Assembly: GCF_900188065.1 (NCBI RefSeq)
Contig: NZ_FZNQ01000001.1
Coordinates: 186,001-250,000, forward strand
From: Halorubrum vacuolatum
Lineage (GTDB): Archaea; Halobacteriota; Halobacteria; Halobacteriales; Haloferacaceae
Reading direction: 5' to 3'
Length of the DNA stretch: 64,000 nt
Below the pieces are notes generated by a model. That model searched no databases and was not told the origin of the DNA. It saw nothing but the letters and a program-made list of their open reading frames with translations. Below are positions 8,535 through 18,300 of this stretch, one piece after another (the first letter of the stretch is position 1; every line of letters begins with the position of its first letter). The position numbers and the translations under genes were made by a program.

Positions 8535-9992
8535 GTGCCGCTGCTTTCACCCTCCGCGCTCGCCGTTCGGTTCCGGTCGCTGTCGATCACCGAGCGGTAC
8601 GCGTTGCTCGCGGCCATCTGGCGTGAACGAGGCTCTCACACGCGGATCGTGGACGACTGCCTCGTCGCCGAAGGGGAAACTCGCACGGAGCGGATCGCCG
8701 TCGTCGGTCCCTTGACTCGGTCCGTTCCGGCGGACATCGATGTGGTCGTCGCTACCCACGATCGCTCCCGGATTCGGGAACTCGCGGGGACGGCGAACGC
8801 CGACGTTCTCGACCCGGACGCGCTTCGAGACCTCCTCGCGTACGGCATCGAGCGCGATCGAGGGGAGGCGATCGCCCGCGAACACCTCGGCACCTCGTTG
8901 ACCGTTCCCGAACCCGATCCACCGCCGACTCCGCGGCAGGGGGCGGTCGCGGTGCTCGTGCTCATCGTTCTTCTCGCGGTTCCGCTGCTCGCGCTGTCGG
9001 GGGCCGGACTGCCGTCGGCCGTGGTTCCGTTCGCTGCCGATGATCCCGGCTCGGACGGTTTCGATTCGGACGATGCCGGTCCGGATGACTCGCTCGTGGG
9101 TTCCGCAGTCGATGGGGACGACGATCGCGTTGGGTCCGATCCGATCGATGAGAGCGTCGGTGACGATGGAAGCGTCGCTGGCGACGACGCGAGGGCGTCC
9201 GACTCCGCTTCGACTTCCCCGTATCCGCCCGGAACCGATGCCGATGGCGTCGTCGACGCCGCGAGGCTCATCGAGACGCATCGCGACCGGATCGAGGACG
9301 CGGAACGGGCATACTGGGTCGAGTACGACGGCCCGGAAACCGCCGCGTTCGGCGATCGACGGGCATTTCGACTGGACGCATCGATGCACGATCCCGAGCG
9401 GTTCCTCGTGGAAGGGGAGAGCCGCTGGCGAACGGAGCGGGAGACGGCTGCGGTGAACGACTCTGAGGGGGCGAACGCGACAGGGACTGACTCGATGGCA
9501 ACGAACGCGGGCGAGGTGTTCGACGAGATCGATGGACCAACCGGGACGAATGTGGGGAACAGTTCCACGATCACCGAAGCGTACTGGGCGGACGGTGAGC
9601 GAACCCACACCCGACTTGTCGCGAACGACTCCGAACGGCTGTCGAACACGTCGATCGGAACCGACCCGGTCGCGCTCCGTCTCGAACGCCACGCACACCA
9701 TCTCCTCTATACGACGGTTTCGACGGCGGAGACCGAGACGGAACGCGACGACTGGCGTGGGTGGCGGCTGGTGCAGGTCTCCGGCAGCGCGGATCGGGTC
9801 ACGGTCGACGACGAGACGTACAGCGACGTCACGCTCACCTCCACGTTCACGAGCGACGGGGAGCTCGTCGGCTTCCGATTGACGTATCACCACGAACCGA
9901 CCGGTGTGCCCGCGCAGCTGACGTTCCAGTATCACCCGGAGGACGATGTCCCGCCGCCGGATCCGCCCGCGTGGTATGAGGAACGGCGCTGA
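8535..9992 (+). CDS. Membrane protein: restriction-endonuclease-like N-domain, one span, extracellular domain
   Basis: A 485-residue protein starting at GTG 8535. Residues about 15-125 (ITERYALLAAIWRERG, DIDVVVATHDRSRIRELA, VLDPDALRDLLAYGIERD) resemble the Mrr-like restriction-endonuclease fold seen in haloarchaeal proteins, but catalytic Asp/Glu-x-Lys residues are not obvious. A membrane span lies near residues 137-160 (VAVLVLIVLLAVPLLALSG). The rest is acidic linker and a beta-rich outer domain (about residues 255-485: YWVEYDGP, SITEAYWADGE-like stretches, GELVGFRLTYHHEP) of a LolA-like or lipoprotein-like type. Function is not recognised; the domain readings are inference. Confidence 0.6.
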   Translation: MPLLSPSALAVRFRSLSITERYALLAAIWRERGSHTRIVDDCLVAEGETRTERIAVVGPLTRSVPADIDVVVATHDRSRIRELAGTANADVLDPDALRDLLAYGIERDRGEAIAREHLGTSLTVPEPDPPPTPRQGAVAVLVLIVLLAVPLLALSGAGLPSAVVPFAADDPGSDGFDSDDAGPDDSLVGSAVDGDDDRVGSDPIDESVGDDGSVAGDDARASDSASTSPYPPGTDADGVVDAARLIETHRDRIEDAERAYWVEYDGPETAAFGDRRAFRLDASMHDPERFLVEGESRWRTERETAAVNDSEGANATGTDSMATNAGEVFDEIDGPTGTNVGNSSTITEAYWADGERTHTRLVANDSERLSNTSIGTDPVALRLERHAHHLLYTTVSTAETETERDDWRGWRLVQVSGSADRVTVDDETYSDVTLTSTFTSDGELVGFRLTYHHEPTGVPAQLTFQYHPEDDVPPPDPPAWYEERR

Positions 9993-10012
9993 GTCCTGCG
10001 GTGGACGAACCG

Positions 10013-10666
10013 CTATGCCAGCCGTTCCTCGACGAACGCGACGACGGCAGCCAGTTCCTCCGGGTCGACGCCGTGGGCCGCTGCATACGTCTCATAGCGC
10101 ACGTCCGCCCCGAGCGTCTCCAGCCGTTCGGCCGCTTCCCGAGAGCGGAATTCGGGGATCACCTGATCGGCCGACCCAGCGCCGACGAAGACCGGCTTCC
10201 CCTCGATCCCGTCCGGCTCACTATCCGCGTGGGCGGCCGCGAGATAGCCGTGTAACGCGACGACCCACGCGTAGCGATCGGGATCTTCAATCAGCAGCGA
10301 GAGGCTGGTGATCGCCCCTTGACTGAACCCGAGCAGGCCGATCCGGGAGGGATCGAGGTCGTACGCATCGACCGCCGCATCGACGCTCCCTCGGACGAGA
10401 TCCAGGCTTCGCGCGAACTCCTCGGGATGTGGTTGGCTCGCATGCAACCCCCCGCCGGAGAGGTCGAGCTCGTACCACGTGTAGCCACCATGTAGCGGGT
10501 CGGGCGCTCGAAGGCTCACGACGGCCAGCTCGTCGGGCAGCTGGTTCGCGATGGGAAGCAGGTCCTGCTCGTTCGCGCCCCGCCCGTGAAGGACGAAAAC
10601 TGCCGGCGCGTTCGCGGCGTCGGTCTCGGGTTCGACGTAGACGTGCTCCAGCGGGAGATCGGTCAT
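10013..10666 (-). CDS. Phospholipase/carboxylesterase-type alpha/beta hydrolase
   Basis: A 217-residue serine hydrolase of the small carboxylesterase family, cytoplasmic. Motifs in order: the oxyanion region VFVLHGRGANEQDLLPIA near residue 24, the nucleophile elbow LLGFSQGAITS near 107, the acid in VGAGSADQVIPEF near 165, and the catalytic His in YAAAHGVDPEE near 200. All members of the triad are present. ATG 10666 was chosen over 10792 because the family core starts right after it. It lies downstream of, and convergent in sense with, the aminotransferase gene (both minus strand, 107 bases apart). The substrate is unknown. Confidence 0.8.
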   Translation of the reverse strand: MTDLPLEHVYVEPETDAANAPAVFVLHGRGANEQDLLPIANQLPDELAVVSLRAPDPLHGGYTWYELDLSGGGLHASQPHPEEFARSLDLVRGSVDAAVDAYDLDPSRIGLLGFSQGAITSLSLLIEDPDRYAWVVALHGYLAAAHADSEPDGIEGKPVFVGAGSADQVIPEFRSREAAERLETLGADVRYETYAAAHGVDPEELAAVVAFVEERLA

Positions 10667-10773
10667 ATCTCGCCGTTCGACGGCGGCGGGGTTGTATCCG
10701 TCGACCGCGGCAGCGGCTTGGCGATGGTGATCGATGGTGATCGGTCGCGCGGAGCGTTCGACGGCCCTCCCGC

Positions 10774-11928
10774 TCAGCGGTCCGGCTCCCACGCCTCTTC
10801 GACGAAGGCGGCCATCCGATCGGTCGCCTCCTTCAGCTCCCGCATCGAGGTCGCATACGAAACCCGGAGATGGCCCTCGCCGCCGGAACCGAAGACGGAT
10901 CCGGGGACGACCGCGACGCCCGTCGATTCGAGCAGCTCCTCGGCGAACCGGTCGTCGTCGCCGCCGCAGTCCGGAAATGCATAAAACGCGCCCTTCGGTT
11001 CAAAGGTGTCGAGCCCCATCCCGTTGAACCGCGAGACGACGAGCCGACGGCGACGGTTGTACTCGTCCACCATCTCCCGGACCTCCTCGTCGCAGCGGTC
11101 GAGCGCCGCCATCGCCGCGTGCTGGGCGGTCGTCGGCGCCGAAAGCATCGTGTACTGGTGGATCCGGTTCATCCCGTCGATGGCGTCCGCCGGCCCGAGC
11201 GCGTAGCCGAGCCGTAATCCGGTCATCGCGTACGCCTTCGAGAAGCCGTTGATCACGACGCTCCGCTCGCGCATCCCCGGCTGGGTCGCGATCGACGCGT
11301 GTTCGCCGCCGTAGGTGAGCGCCGCGTAGATCTCGTCGGCGACGACCCTGAGGTCGTGCTCGCGACAAAACGCCGCCACCTCCGCGAGCGTCCCTTCGTC
11401 CATGATCGCCCCCGTCGGGTTGTTCGGATAACAGAGGACGAGCAGGTCGGCGGCGTCCGCGCCGGCCGCTTCGAGTCGCTCGCGGGTGAGCCGGAAGTCA
11501 TCGGCCGCGCGGGTGGGGACGGCAAGCGGCTTCCCGCCAGCCAGTTCGATCCCCGGCCGGTAGGAGATGTAGGTGGGCTCGTGGACGGCGACGACGTCAC
11601 CCGGATCGACGAGCGCGCGAAACGCCAGATCGACCGCCTCGCTCGCGCCCGTCGTGACCACGACCTCCGTCTCGGGATCGTATCGCTGGCCGTACCGTTC
11701 GTGATGGGCCGCGATCCGTTCACGGAGCGCCGCGATACCTCGATTCGCGGTATAGGAGGTCCGCCCGCGCTCCAGCGAGTCGATCGCGGCGGTGCGGGCC
11801 GCCCACGGCGCCGAGAAGTCCGGCTCGCCGACCCCGAGCGAGATGACGTCGTCGCGTGCCTCCGTGAGTTCGAAGAACTTCCGAATACCCGACGGCGGAA
11901 GGGTGTGTGCGCGTTCGGCGAGCCTCAT
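10774..11928 (-). CDS. PLP-dependent class I/II aminotransferase (aspartate aminotransferase-like)
   Basis: A 384-residue fold-type I aminotransferase. Marks seen: SLGVGEPDFSAPWAARTA near residue 31, VVTTGASEAVDLAFRALV near 88, CYPNNPTGAIMDEGTLAE near 164, VADEIYAALTYGGEH near 196 (cofactor-binding Asp), and NGFSKAYAMTGLRLGYA near 227 with the PLP lysine. It fits the archaeal aspartate/aromatic aminotransferase group. Its start overlaps the end of the Lrp/AsnC regulator gene by 4 bases, so the two are translationally coupled; the regulator likely controls this gene in response to an amino acid. Substrate preference is not determined. Confidence 0.88.
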   Translation of the reverse strand: MRLAERAHTLPPSGIRKFFELTEARDDVISLGVGEPDFSAPWAARTAAIDSLERGRTSYTANRGIAALRERIAAHHERYGQRYDPETEVVVTTGASEAVDLAFRALVDPGDVVAVHEPTYISYRPGIELAGGKPLAVPTRAADDFRLTRERLEAAGADAADLLVLCYPNNPTGAIMDEGTLAEVAAFCREHDLRVVADEIYAALTYGGEHASIATQPGMRERSVVINGFSKAYAMTGLRLGYALGPADAIDGMNRIHQYTMLSAPTTAQHAAMAALDRCDEEVREMVDEYNRRRRLVVSRFNGMGLDTFEPKGAFYAFPDCGGDDDRFAEELLESTGVAVVPGSVFGSGGEGHLRVSYATSMRELKEATDRMAAFVEEAWEPDR

Positions 11929-12413
11929 GGCGATACGGAGAGCCGATCGTCCTCGTCGCCGTCTACGAACCGGATCCCGCCGTCTTTGTAGGTCTCCATG
12001 ATGTAGTGGGTGACGGTCTGGGTGACCTCCGGCAGCGGTGCGACCTGCTCGGAGATGAACTGTGAGACGTCCTGCATCGATTCGCCGAGCACCTCGACGG
12101 CGAAGTCGTAATCCCCGGAGACCAGGTGGAGGGCGTCGACGGCGGGGAACTTCGCTATCCGGTCCGCGACCTGCTCATATCCGGTCTCGCGGTCGAGCTC
12201 GACGTTGATCTCGACGATGGCGCGGATCTTGCCCTCCTCGGTGGCGTCCCAATCGATGACCGCCTGATAGCCGTGGACGACGCCGTTCCCCTCGAGCGTC
12301 GCGATCGCCTCCTCGACGGTCGCCGCGTCCAGTCCGGTCTGTGCGGCGATGTCGTCGATCCCTTCACGGGCGTTCCGTGCCAACACGTCGAGTACCTCGC
12401 GTTCGGCTTCCAT
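11925..12413 (-). CDS. Lrp/AsnC family transcriptional regulator
   Basis: A 162-residue regulator. A winged helix-turn-helix occupies residues 1-50 (EREVLDVLARNAREGIDDIA, ATVEEAIATLEGNGVVHGYQ) and an RAM/AsnC effector domain follows (RAIVEINVELDRETGYEQVA, DALHLVSGDYDFAVEVLGES). It is probably a dimer-to-octamer DNA-binding protein responsive to amino acids. It comes first in a two-gene unit with the class I/II aminotransferase, overlapping it by 4 bases, which suggests the aminotransferase is its main target and that it may control its own promoter in the 190-base gap before 12605. Confidence 0.88.
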   Translation of the reverse strand: MEAEREVLDVLARNAREGIDDIAAQTGLDAATVEEAIATLEGNGVVHGYQAVIDWDATEEGKIRAIVEINVELDRETGYEQVADRIAKFPAVDALHLVSGDYDFAVEVLGESMQDVSQFISEQVAPLPEVTQTVTHYIMETYKDGGIRFVDGDEDDRLSVSP

Positions 12414-12573
12414 ACGTTATCACGGAGGCGGTGTGGTTTGAAAATGGCGACCCATCCGTGTGAGTCGTTCTCATCCAGATACGCCCTGTTTTTCCGTTCT
12501 GTCTCCCGGGCCGGCCCCGCTCGTGGTGGCGCTCATGCCGTCCAGTTCGCATCGCTGATATCTGCGGGAGAGT

Positions 12574-12582
12574 CTTATATAT
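12574..12582 (+). promoter_or_regulatory. TATA box for the 12605 gene
   Basis: The sequence CTTATATAT is centred 27 bases upstream of ATG 12605. That is the leaderless spacing and places the in-frame ATG at 12581 inside the promoter itself, so 12605 is the better start. Confidence 0.6.
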
Positions 12583-12604
12583 GCCTCTAAATATACCCAT
12601 CCGT

Positions 12605-14410
12605 ATGGAATCCCGTCGTGATGGGCAAACGCTGTTCGGTTCGACGCGCCCGCGTCGGCCCGCCAGTCCCCGCCGTACCTCCCGTGCGGCCCAGCCGTTC
12701 GGTCCATCACGGCGACGTTCGACCGTCGGGCGTGGGCAGTCCGAGTTGGTCGGCGCCGTATTGATCCTTGGGATGTCGCTGCTCGTTATTTCGACGGTCG
12801 TCGCCATCGGTGGGACGCAACTGGTCGATCAGCAGGCTGATGCGGACCTTCGAAGCGCAGAGACCTCGTTCACGAACTTCGCCTCGAAAGCGGTCCTCGT
12901 CGCGGCAGGGGAGTCGGACGGCCGGACCGTCACGCTCCCACGGGACAATCGTGCGGACACCGCCGTCGATCCCGATCAAGGCCGGCTCCTGATCGAACTG
13001 CGCGATGAGACGGGAACGACGGTGGAAAAGAAGCTCGAAGATCGCTCGCTCGGCGGGATCACCTATCAACATGGTGAGGATACCGTCGCCTACGAGGGGG
13101 GTGGTGTCTGGCGGATGGAGGACGGTCGGGCGCGAATGGTTTCGCCGCCACCGATTCACTATCGTGGAACGACGTTCACCATGCCGGTCCCGCTCATCGA
13201 GTCCGGGGACGCGAGCGGCGGGGCGGCACGTGTCTCTCCGGCGGGACCACGCGAGCGTATCTACCCGGACCCTACGGACGAAGACAGACAAAACCCACTC
13301 TCGAACGGGACCGTCCACATCACCGTCGAGAGCGACTACTACGAGGCGTGGGGGCGCTTTTTCGAGTCACGGACCGGCGGCTCGGTCTCATACGATCACG
13401 ACGACGACAGCGTCACCCTTCGGCTTGCGACCGAGGACCCGGATCGACAGCTCCGGGATGCTGTCACCGGCACGTCACCAAGTCGATTCGAAATAAGGGG
13501 TGCCGGTGGATCGTCGTTCACGGACAGCTACAACTCCTCGGTGGGCCCCTACGATGATTCACAGAGCGGGGACGGCGATATCTCGACTACCGGCACCATC
13601 GAACTTGGCGGTGGCGCTGAGGTGTTCGGCGACGTCGAATCCGGCGGGTCCGTCGATATCGGCGGCGGCTCCACGATATTCGGTAACGCGTCCTACACCG
13701 ACTCGCTCGGACTCACCGGCAACGCCGAAGTGACCGGTTGGACTGCCGATAACGCGAGCGTCACGCCGGCACGCCCGATCGACAGCCTCGTGGATGTGGA
13801 GCGCTCCTCGCTCGCGGACGACAACGATAACGACGACGCCGAGATCATCGATGAGAGCCGGTTTGTGGATACGACGGAGGAGTCCGGAACCCTCATCCTC
13901 ACAGAGGGACGCTACTCGCTTGATGAGTTGAACCTCGATGGGCGAACCCTCCGGATCGACGTCTCCGACGGCGATGTGCGGCTGGGCGTGAACGGTGACC
14001 TCGCACTGGCTGGGGAGAACGTCGAGGTTGTCGGTGACGGTGGGGACGCCCGTCTGTATGTTTCCCGAAACGTTGAACTGACCAGTGGGACGGCGGTGGA
14101 GGTCGAAGACGACGTCTCCCCGCGTCTGTGGGTGTATGGGACCCGCGATGCGACCGTCGAGGTGAGGAGCGGTTCGACGTTCACCGGTGTCATTTATGCA
14201 CCAACCGACTCCTCGGGCTCCGGCACGGTCGATATCAACTCCGCCACGGTGAAGGGGTCCGTCGTCGGCGGACGGACGACGCTACAAGCCGGCGGAACCG
14301 TCCACTTTGACACCGCGCTCGCCGGCACCGATCCGCTGCACGGCGCTGACGTTCCACGGGTCACGTTCCTTCACATCTCCGGGTCGCCGATCACGGTTGA
14401 CCGCCGGTGA
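12605..14410 (+). CDS. Envelope protein with pilin-like N-terminus (DUF7289-like) and beta-repeat C-terminal half
   Basis: A 601-residue protein. After a basic leader comes GRGQSELVGAVLILGMSLLV, a type IV pilin-like signal and hydrophobic helix near residues 38-65; cleavage at the Gly-Gln region is plausible. The next part (DLRSAETSFTNFASKAVLVA, YEGGGVWRMEDG) matches the DUF7289 group of halobacterial surface proteins. The second half is Gly-rich and repetitive (GTIELGGGAEVFGDVESGGS, GDGGDARLYVSRNVELTSGT) and probably forms a beta-helix like bactofilin or polymer-forming domains. It is likely a cell-surface protein or adhesin. It lies alone between the Lrp gene and the glycosylation island. 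Confidence 0.65.
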   Translation: MESRRDGQTLFGSTRPRRPASPRRTSRAAQPFGPSRRRSTVGRGQSELVGAVLILGMSLLVISTVVAIGGTQLVDQQADADLRSAETSFTNFASKAVLVAAGESDGRTVTLPRDNRADTAVDPDQGRLLIELRDETGTTVEKKLEDRSLGGITYQHGEDTVAYEGGGVWRMEDGRARMVSPPPIHYRGTTFTMPVPLIESGDASGGAARVSPAGPRERIYPDPTDEDRQNPLSNGTVHITVESDYYEAWGRFFESRTGGSVSYDHDDDSVTLRLATEDPDRQLRDAVTGTSPSRFEIRGAGGSSFTDSYNSSVGPYDDSQSGDGDISTTGTIELGGGAEVFGDVESGGSVDIGGGSTIFGNASYTDSLGLTGNAEVTGWTADNASVTPARPIDSLVDVERSSLADDNDNDDAEIIDESRFVDTTEESGTLILTEGRYSLDELNLDGRTLRIDVSDGDVRLGVNGDLALAGENVEVVGDGGDARLYVSRNVELTSGTAVEVEDDVSPRLWVYGTRDATVEVRSGSTFTGVIYAPTDSSGSGTVDINSATVKGSVVGGRTTLQAGGTVHFDTALAGTDPLHGADVPRVTFLHISGSPITVDRR

Positions 14411-14445
14411 GGGTGGACGCCCCCGCGGTCTCCTTCCTGCCCGTT

Positions 14446-15396
14446 TCAGTACTCGATCGTTGCCGTGTGGCGGTCCAATAACAGGACGATGAGTGCGCCG
14501 CCAAGCGCCGCAGCCAAAAACCGCGGGGCGGCAGCACCCCACGTCTCGCCCCGTTCACCGAGTCGGATCGACACCTCGACGATCGGCGCCCGTAGCGCCC
14601 CGACGATCAGACTCACGAGGAACGCCAGCGTCGCCATCCGATAGGCCGCGAGCGCCCGCCGCACCGCGTGTGCGACGGTGAAGAGCCCGACGACGGCACC
14701 GGAGAGAAAGACAACGACCGGCGTCCCGAACTCCATAAGCGTGGGGACGTCAGCCGCGCCCGACGTGACCGTTCCGAACAGCGCTTCGAGAAACGAGCGC
14801 AACGTCCCCGACATGTAGTCATACTGCCCCAAGACGATGAGCAACAGCGACCCGGAGATGCCCGGAAGGATCATCGCGCTGACCGCGACGGCCCCGGCGA
14901 GAAACACCACGGGGAGCTCGTTGCCGAGGGCGGTAGAGGCGTATCCCGAGGTGAGGAACGCGGCGAGAAAGCCCGCCGCTGCTGCTCCCTTACGACCCGG
15001 TGTCGAGAGGTCGACTTCACCGAAGAGCACGACCGCTGAGGCCGCGATCAGCCCGAAGAAGAAGCCGAACGTCGCGACCGGGACCGTCTGTAACAGCAGG
15101 TCGACCGCGCTCAACACCGCAACGACGGCCGTGGCGATCCCCGCACCGAGCACCAATAAAAACCCTCCATCCATCTCGCGGAAGGCCGCCCGAGCATCCG
15201 GAACTCGAGCGCGTCGAACGCCGGCGAGCACCCGGCCTATTCGCTCAGGATCGATGGCGGTCAGCGCGGCGATCAGCCGCTCGTAGATCCCGGCGATGAG
15301 TGCGATGGTTCCACCGGAGACGCCGGGCACCGCGTCCGCGGATCCCATCGCCAGCCCCTTCAGATAGACGACGAGCCACGCCCGGACGGTCCCCAT
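14446..15396 (-). CDS. DUF368 family membrane transporter (polyprenyl-phosphate translocase type)
   Basis: A 316-residue protein with about eight membrane spans. The opening KGLAMGSADAVPGVSGGTIA (residues 14-33) and the repeated SAMILPGISGSLLLIVLGQY near residue 170 are the two inverted-repeat signatures of DUF368. Bacterial DUF368 proteins (PopT) are reported to carry undecaprenyl phosphate back across the membrane. It ends 3 bases before the stop-proximal end of aglB, on the same strand and downstream, so it is likely in one operon with the oligosaccharyltransferase. The natural inference is recycling of dolichyl phosphate released by AglB. Confidence 0.85.
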   Translation of the reverse strand: MGTVRAWLVVYLKGLAMGSADAVPGVSGGTIALIAGIYERLIAALTAIDPERIGRVLAGVRRARVPDARAAFREMDGGFLLVLGAGIATAVVAVLSAVDLLLQTVPVATFGFFFGLIAASAVVLFGEVDLSTPGRKGAAAAGFLAAFLTSGYASTALGNELPVVFLAGAVAVSAMILPGISGSLLLIVLGQYDYMSGTLRSFLEALFGTVTSGAADVPTLMEFGTPVVVFLSGAVVGLFTVAHAVRRALAAYRMATLAFLVSLIVGALRAPIVEVSIRLGERGETWGAAAPRFLAAALGGALIVLLLDRHTATIEY

Positions 15397-15399
15397 TCC

Positions 15400-18300
15400 T
15401 TACGCGATGGTGGTTGCGATCGGGGCGACGAGACCGAGCGCGTTCCCGGCGGTCACCGATCCCGGGTCGCTTTCTGTCTCATCCTCGCTTGGTCCTCCGT
15501 CGACCGATCCTGCGCCACCGGCCTCCTCTGCGGATTCAAGCTCGACGGTCGGCGTGGTGTCGTCCTCGCCGATGACTTGCGCCTCGCTCACGTCGAGTTC
15601 GGCGAGCTGCGTGCCGTCCTCCGAGACGACCTGATACGGACCGGTCGCCTGAACGTTCGTCTCCGTGTAGCCCTCCTCGGGGCCCCACTCGTCGTAGCCG
15701 GTCGTCGAGTACGGGAGGTGGAGTTCGAACTCGCCGTCCCCGTCGGCCTCCGCGTACTGGGTGTAGATGAACGTCTCACCCGTCGGCTTCTCCATCTCGA
15801 CGGCCGCTTGAACTTCCGCACCCGGCTCCGCACCGGAGCCCTCAACGGTCGTGCCGGGGACGCGCTCGAACGTCTTCACGTAGTCATCGGAGAGCCCCTC
15901 CATCAGGCTCGTTCCGAGCGTCTCTTCCGTGTCGACGCCGAGGCCCTGAAGCTCCTGAAGCTGCTGGGCGCCCGGCGCCTGTCCCGGCGTTTCGTCGGCG
16001 TAAACCAACCGATAATGCTCCAGCGCGTCGACGCGCTCGCTCGGGATCCCGGCGACGCCGCCGATCTGTGCCTCGCCGGGTGCATCCTCGACGGCCTGTT
16101 CAGCTTCCTCCATGCTGTCGTACCGTTGGATGAACTCGTCCGGATCGGCCGGAAGGGTCACGATTTCGAGCTGCTCACCGGCCGGAGTCGGGATCTGTTC
16201 GATGTCGTAGGTCACCACGACCGGTTCGGGCTCCATCGCGCTCCCGTAGCCCTCATAGAGCTGCACCATCTGGCTCTCGTAGTACCGCTGGGTCTGTATC
16301 CGGGTGACCGGCTGGAGCGCACCTTCCTCGGTCACCTGATAGACCTGGCGGTTGAAATCCTCCTGTTCGACGTCCGCGTCGTCATACCACGTCACCGGGG
16401 CCGAGAACTTCGAGGTTGGGGCAACCATCTGCCAGTCGATCATGACGTAGCGGGCCTGCGCTTCGGCCTCGTTCGGCTCGTTGAGCCGTTCGAGGACGGT
16501 CTCGGCCTGCTCCTCATCGGGTGCGAGCAGGTAGTTCGCGGCGTCCCGTGCGTTGTTCTGGAACGGATTCGCATACGGGATCCGCTCGCCGAGGACGGTG
16601 ATCCAGTGGCCGTAATCCCACCACGACATCACGCCGTACGCCCCCTCGGGATACTCGTAGCCGTCGTCGCCGGGATGTTCGACCGTTCCGTAGTAATCCA
16701 GCCGGTTATCATGCCCCTCTAATTCCCCCGGATACGGCGTGTTCTCGGACATCCACTCGAGCGAGTCGTCCCAGCCCTGCACCTCGCCGGGCCCCGCATT
16801 GGCGCCGATCTGCCACGCTGTTCCCGTCGCGCCGGCGGCCTCGACCGGGACGATGAGCCCGGGGACGAGGATCGCGATCAGGATCGCCGACACGGTCATC
16901 ACCTGCCAGCCCTCGATCCCCTTCAGCTTCTCACCCGCCTCCGAGATCGTGTCCGCATCGAGGTTCGTGTACGCGATCACCTTCCCGATGACGATGGCGT
17001 TGAGCACGACGACCGGGATCACGAGGTAGTAGCTGAATCGAAGCTGTGTAAACGTCGCCGACAACAGGAACAGAGCCCAGATGACGAGCAGCTGCTCCTC
17101 GGCGGGATAGCGGACGAGATACATCGCGCCGACGAGCAGCAGGAAGCCGGTTACAAGCGCCCCCAATTCGCCGGGGACGCCGACGAGGCCGAACAGCACG
17201 TCTGGGACGGCAGGAAGCGCGATGAAGAGGGCGACGATCCCCAACGCGACGCCGGCATACAGCGTGTGGTTCGTCTCGCTGGAACGGACCAGCGGCGCGA
17301 GAAGGATCCCGAGTAGGGCGATGATCGCGACGAACAGCGTCAGGCCGTACTCGCGGATGATCGGCTCGACGCCCTGTCCCTGTGCAAGCAGCGGTTGTGC
17401 CTCGGCGATTGTTGCTTGGACATCGGTTGCTCCAAGACCGACGTATTGCACGAAGTTCCCGTACAGGTGACTCCAGATGTCCGGGAGCGCAACGATCATC
17501 ACGGCCGCGACACCCGCGAGGATCCCGCCGACAGCGACTGGATAGCGCTCGGGAGCGATCTCGCGGCCTTCGAACCCTCGGGCGAGCGCGCCGAGGAACA
17601 GACAGCCAGCCGCAACGCCGAGCGGAAGGAAGATCTGGCTAAACGAGTACGCCGTGACGCTGAAGCTGAACTCTTCGAGTGGAATAACGAGCAGGAGCCC
17701 GGTGACGGTCATCGAGACCGCACCGACGAAGATCGCCGGTTCGGGGCTGTCGTCGTGAACGACATCCGAGGTGATCGTGACGAGGAAGAAGATGCCGAAG
17801 ATCCCGATCAGGAGGAGGCCGGGCTGCCAGACGTACAGATAGAGCGCGGTGGCGAATCCCGCGAGCGCGCTGTAGATTGCGGGCGTTCGCATGGCCTCGA
17901 AGTCGCGGTCGACGACGAGCTCCCACACCGGCTTGTGGGTGCCCGCCACGCTCAGCGCAACGAGCATGGCGAGGACGGCCACCGTCATGAAGAACGTCTC
18001 GGCGGCGTGGTGCTGGTAGGAGCCGACGAGGCTTCGGTTGAGGAACTGGCCGGGGATGAGCGCCAAGAGCAGCACCCCGAACAGCGCGGGGACCCGTGGG
18101 ACGAACCGGCGGGCGAGATAGTAGGTCGGGATCGCACAGAGCGTGGCCATGACGGCGGTGGCAACGAGCATCACCGCCCCGGCCTGTGCCTCCGTTGGAC
18201 TGCCGAGCCCGACGATGAGGATGACGGTGGCAACCAGCTGATCCCAGAGCGTACCGAACTGACCGGCAAGCGTCCCCTCCGGATATCGCGTCCAGATGTC

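Noticed and set aside
12581-12604. ATG 12581 as start of the pilin-like gene
   Set aside because: It lies within the TATA box region; ATG 12605 is at the right distance for a leaderless transcript.
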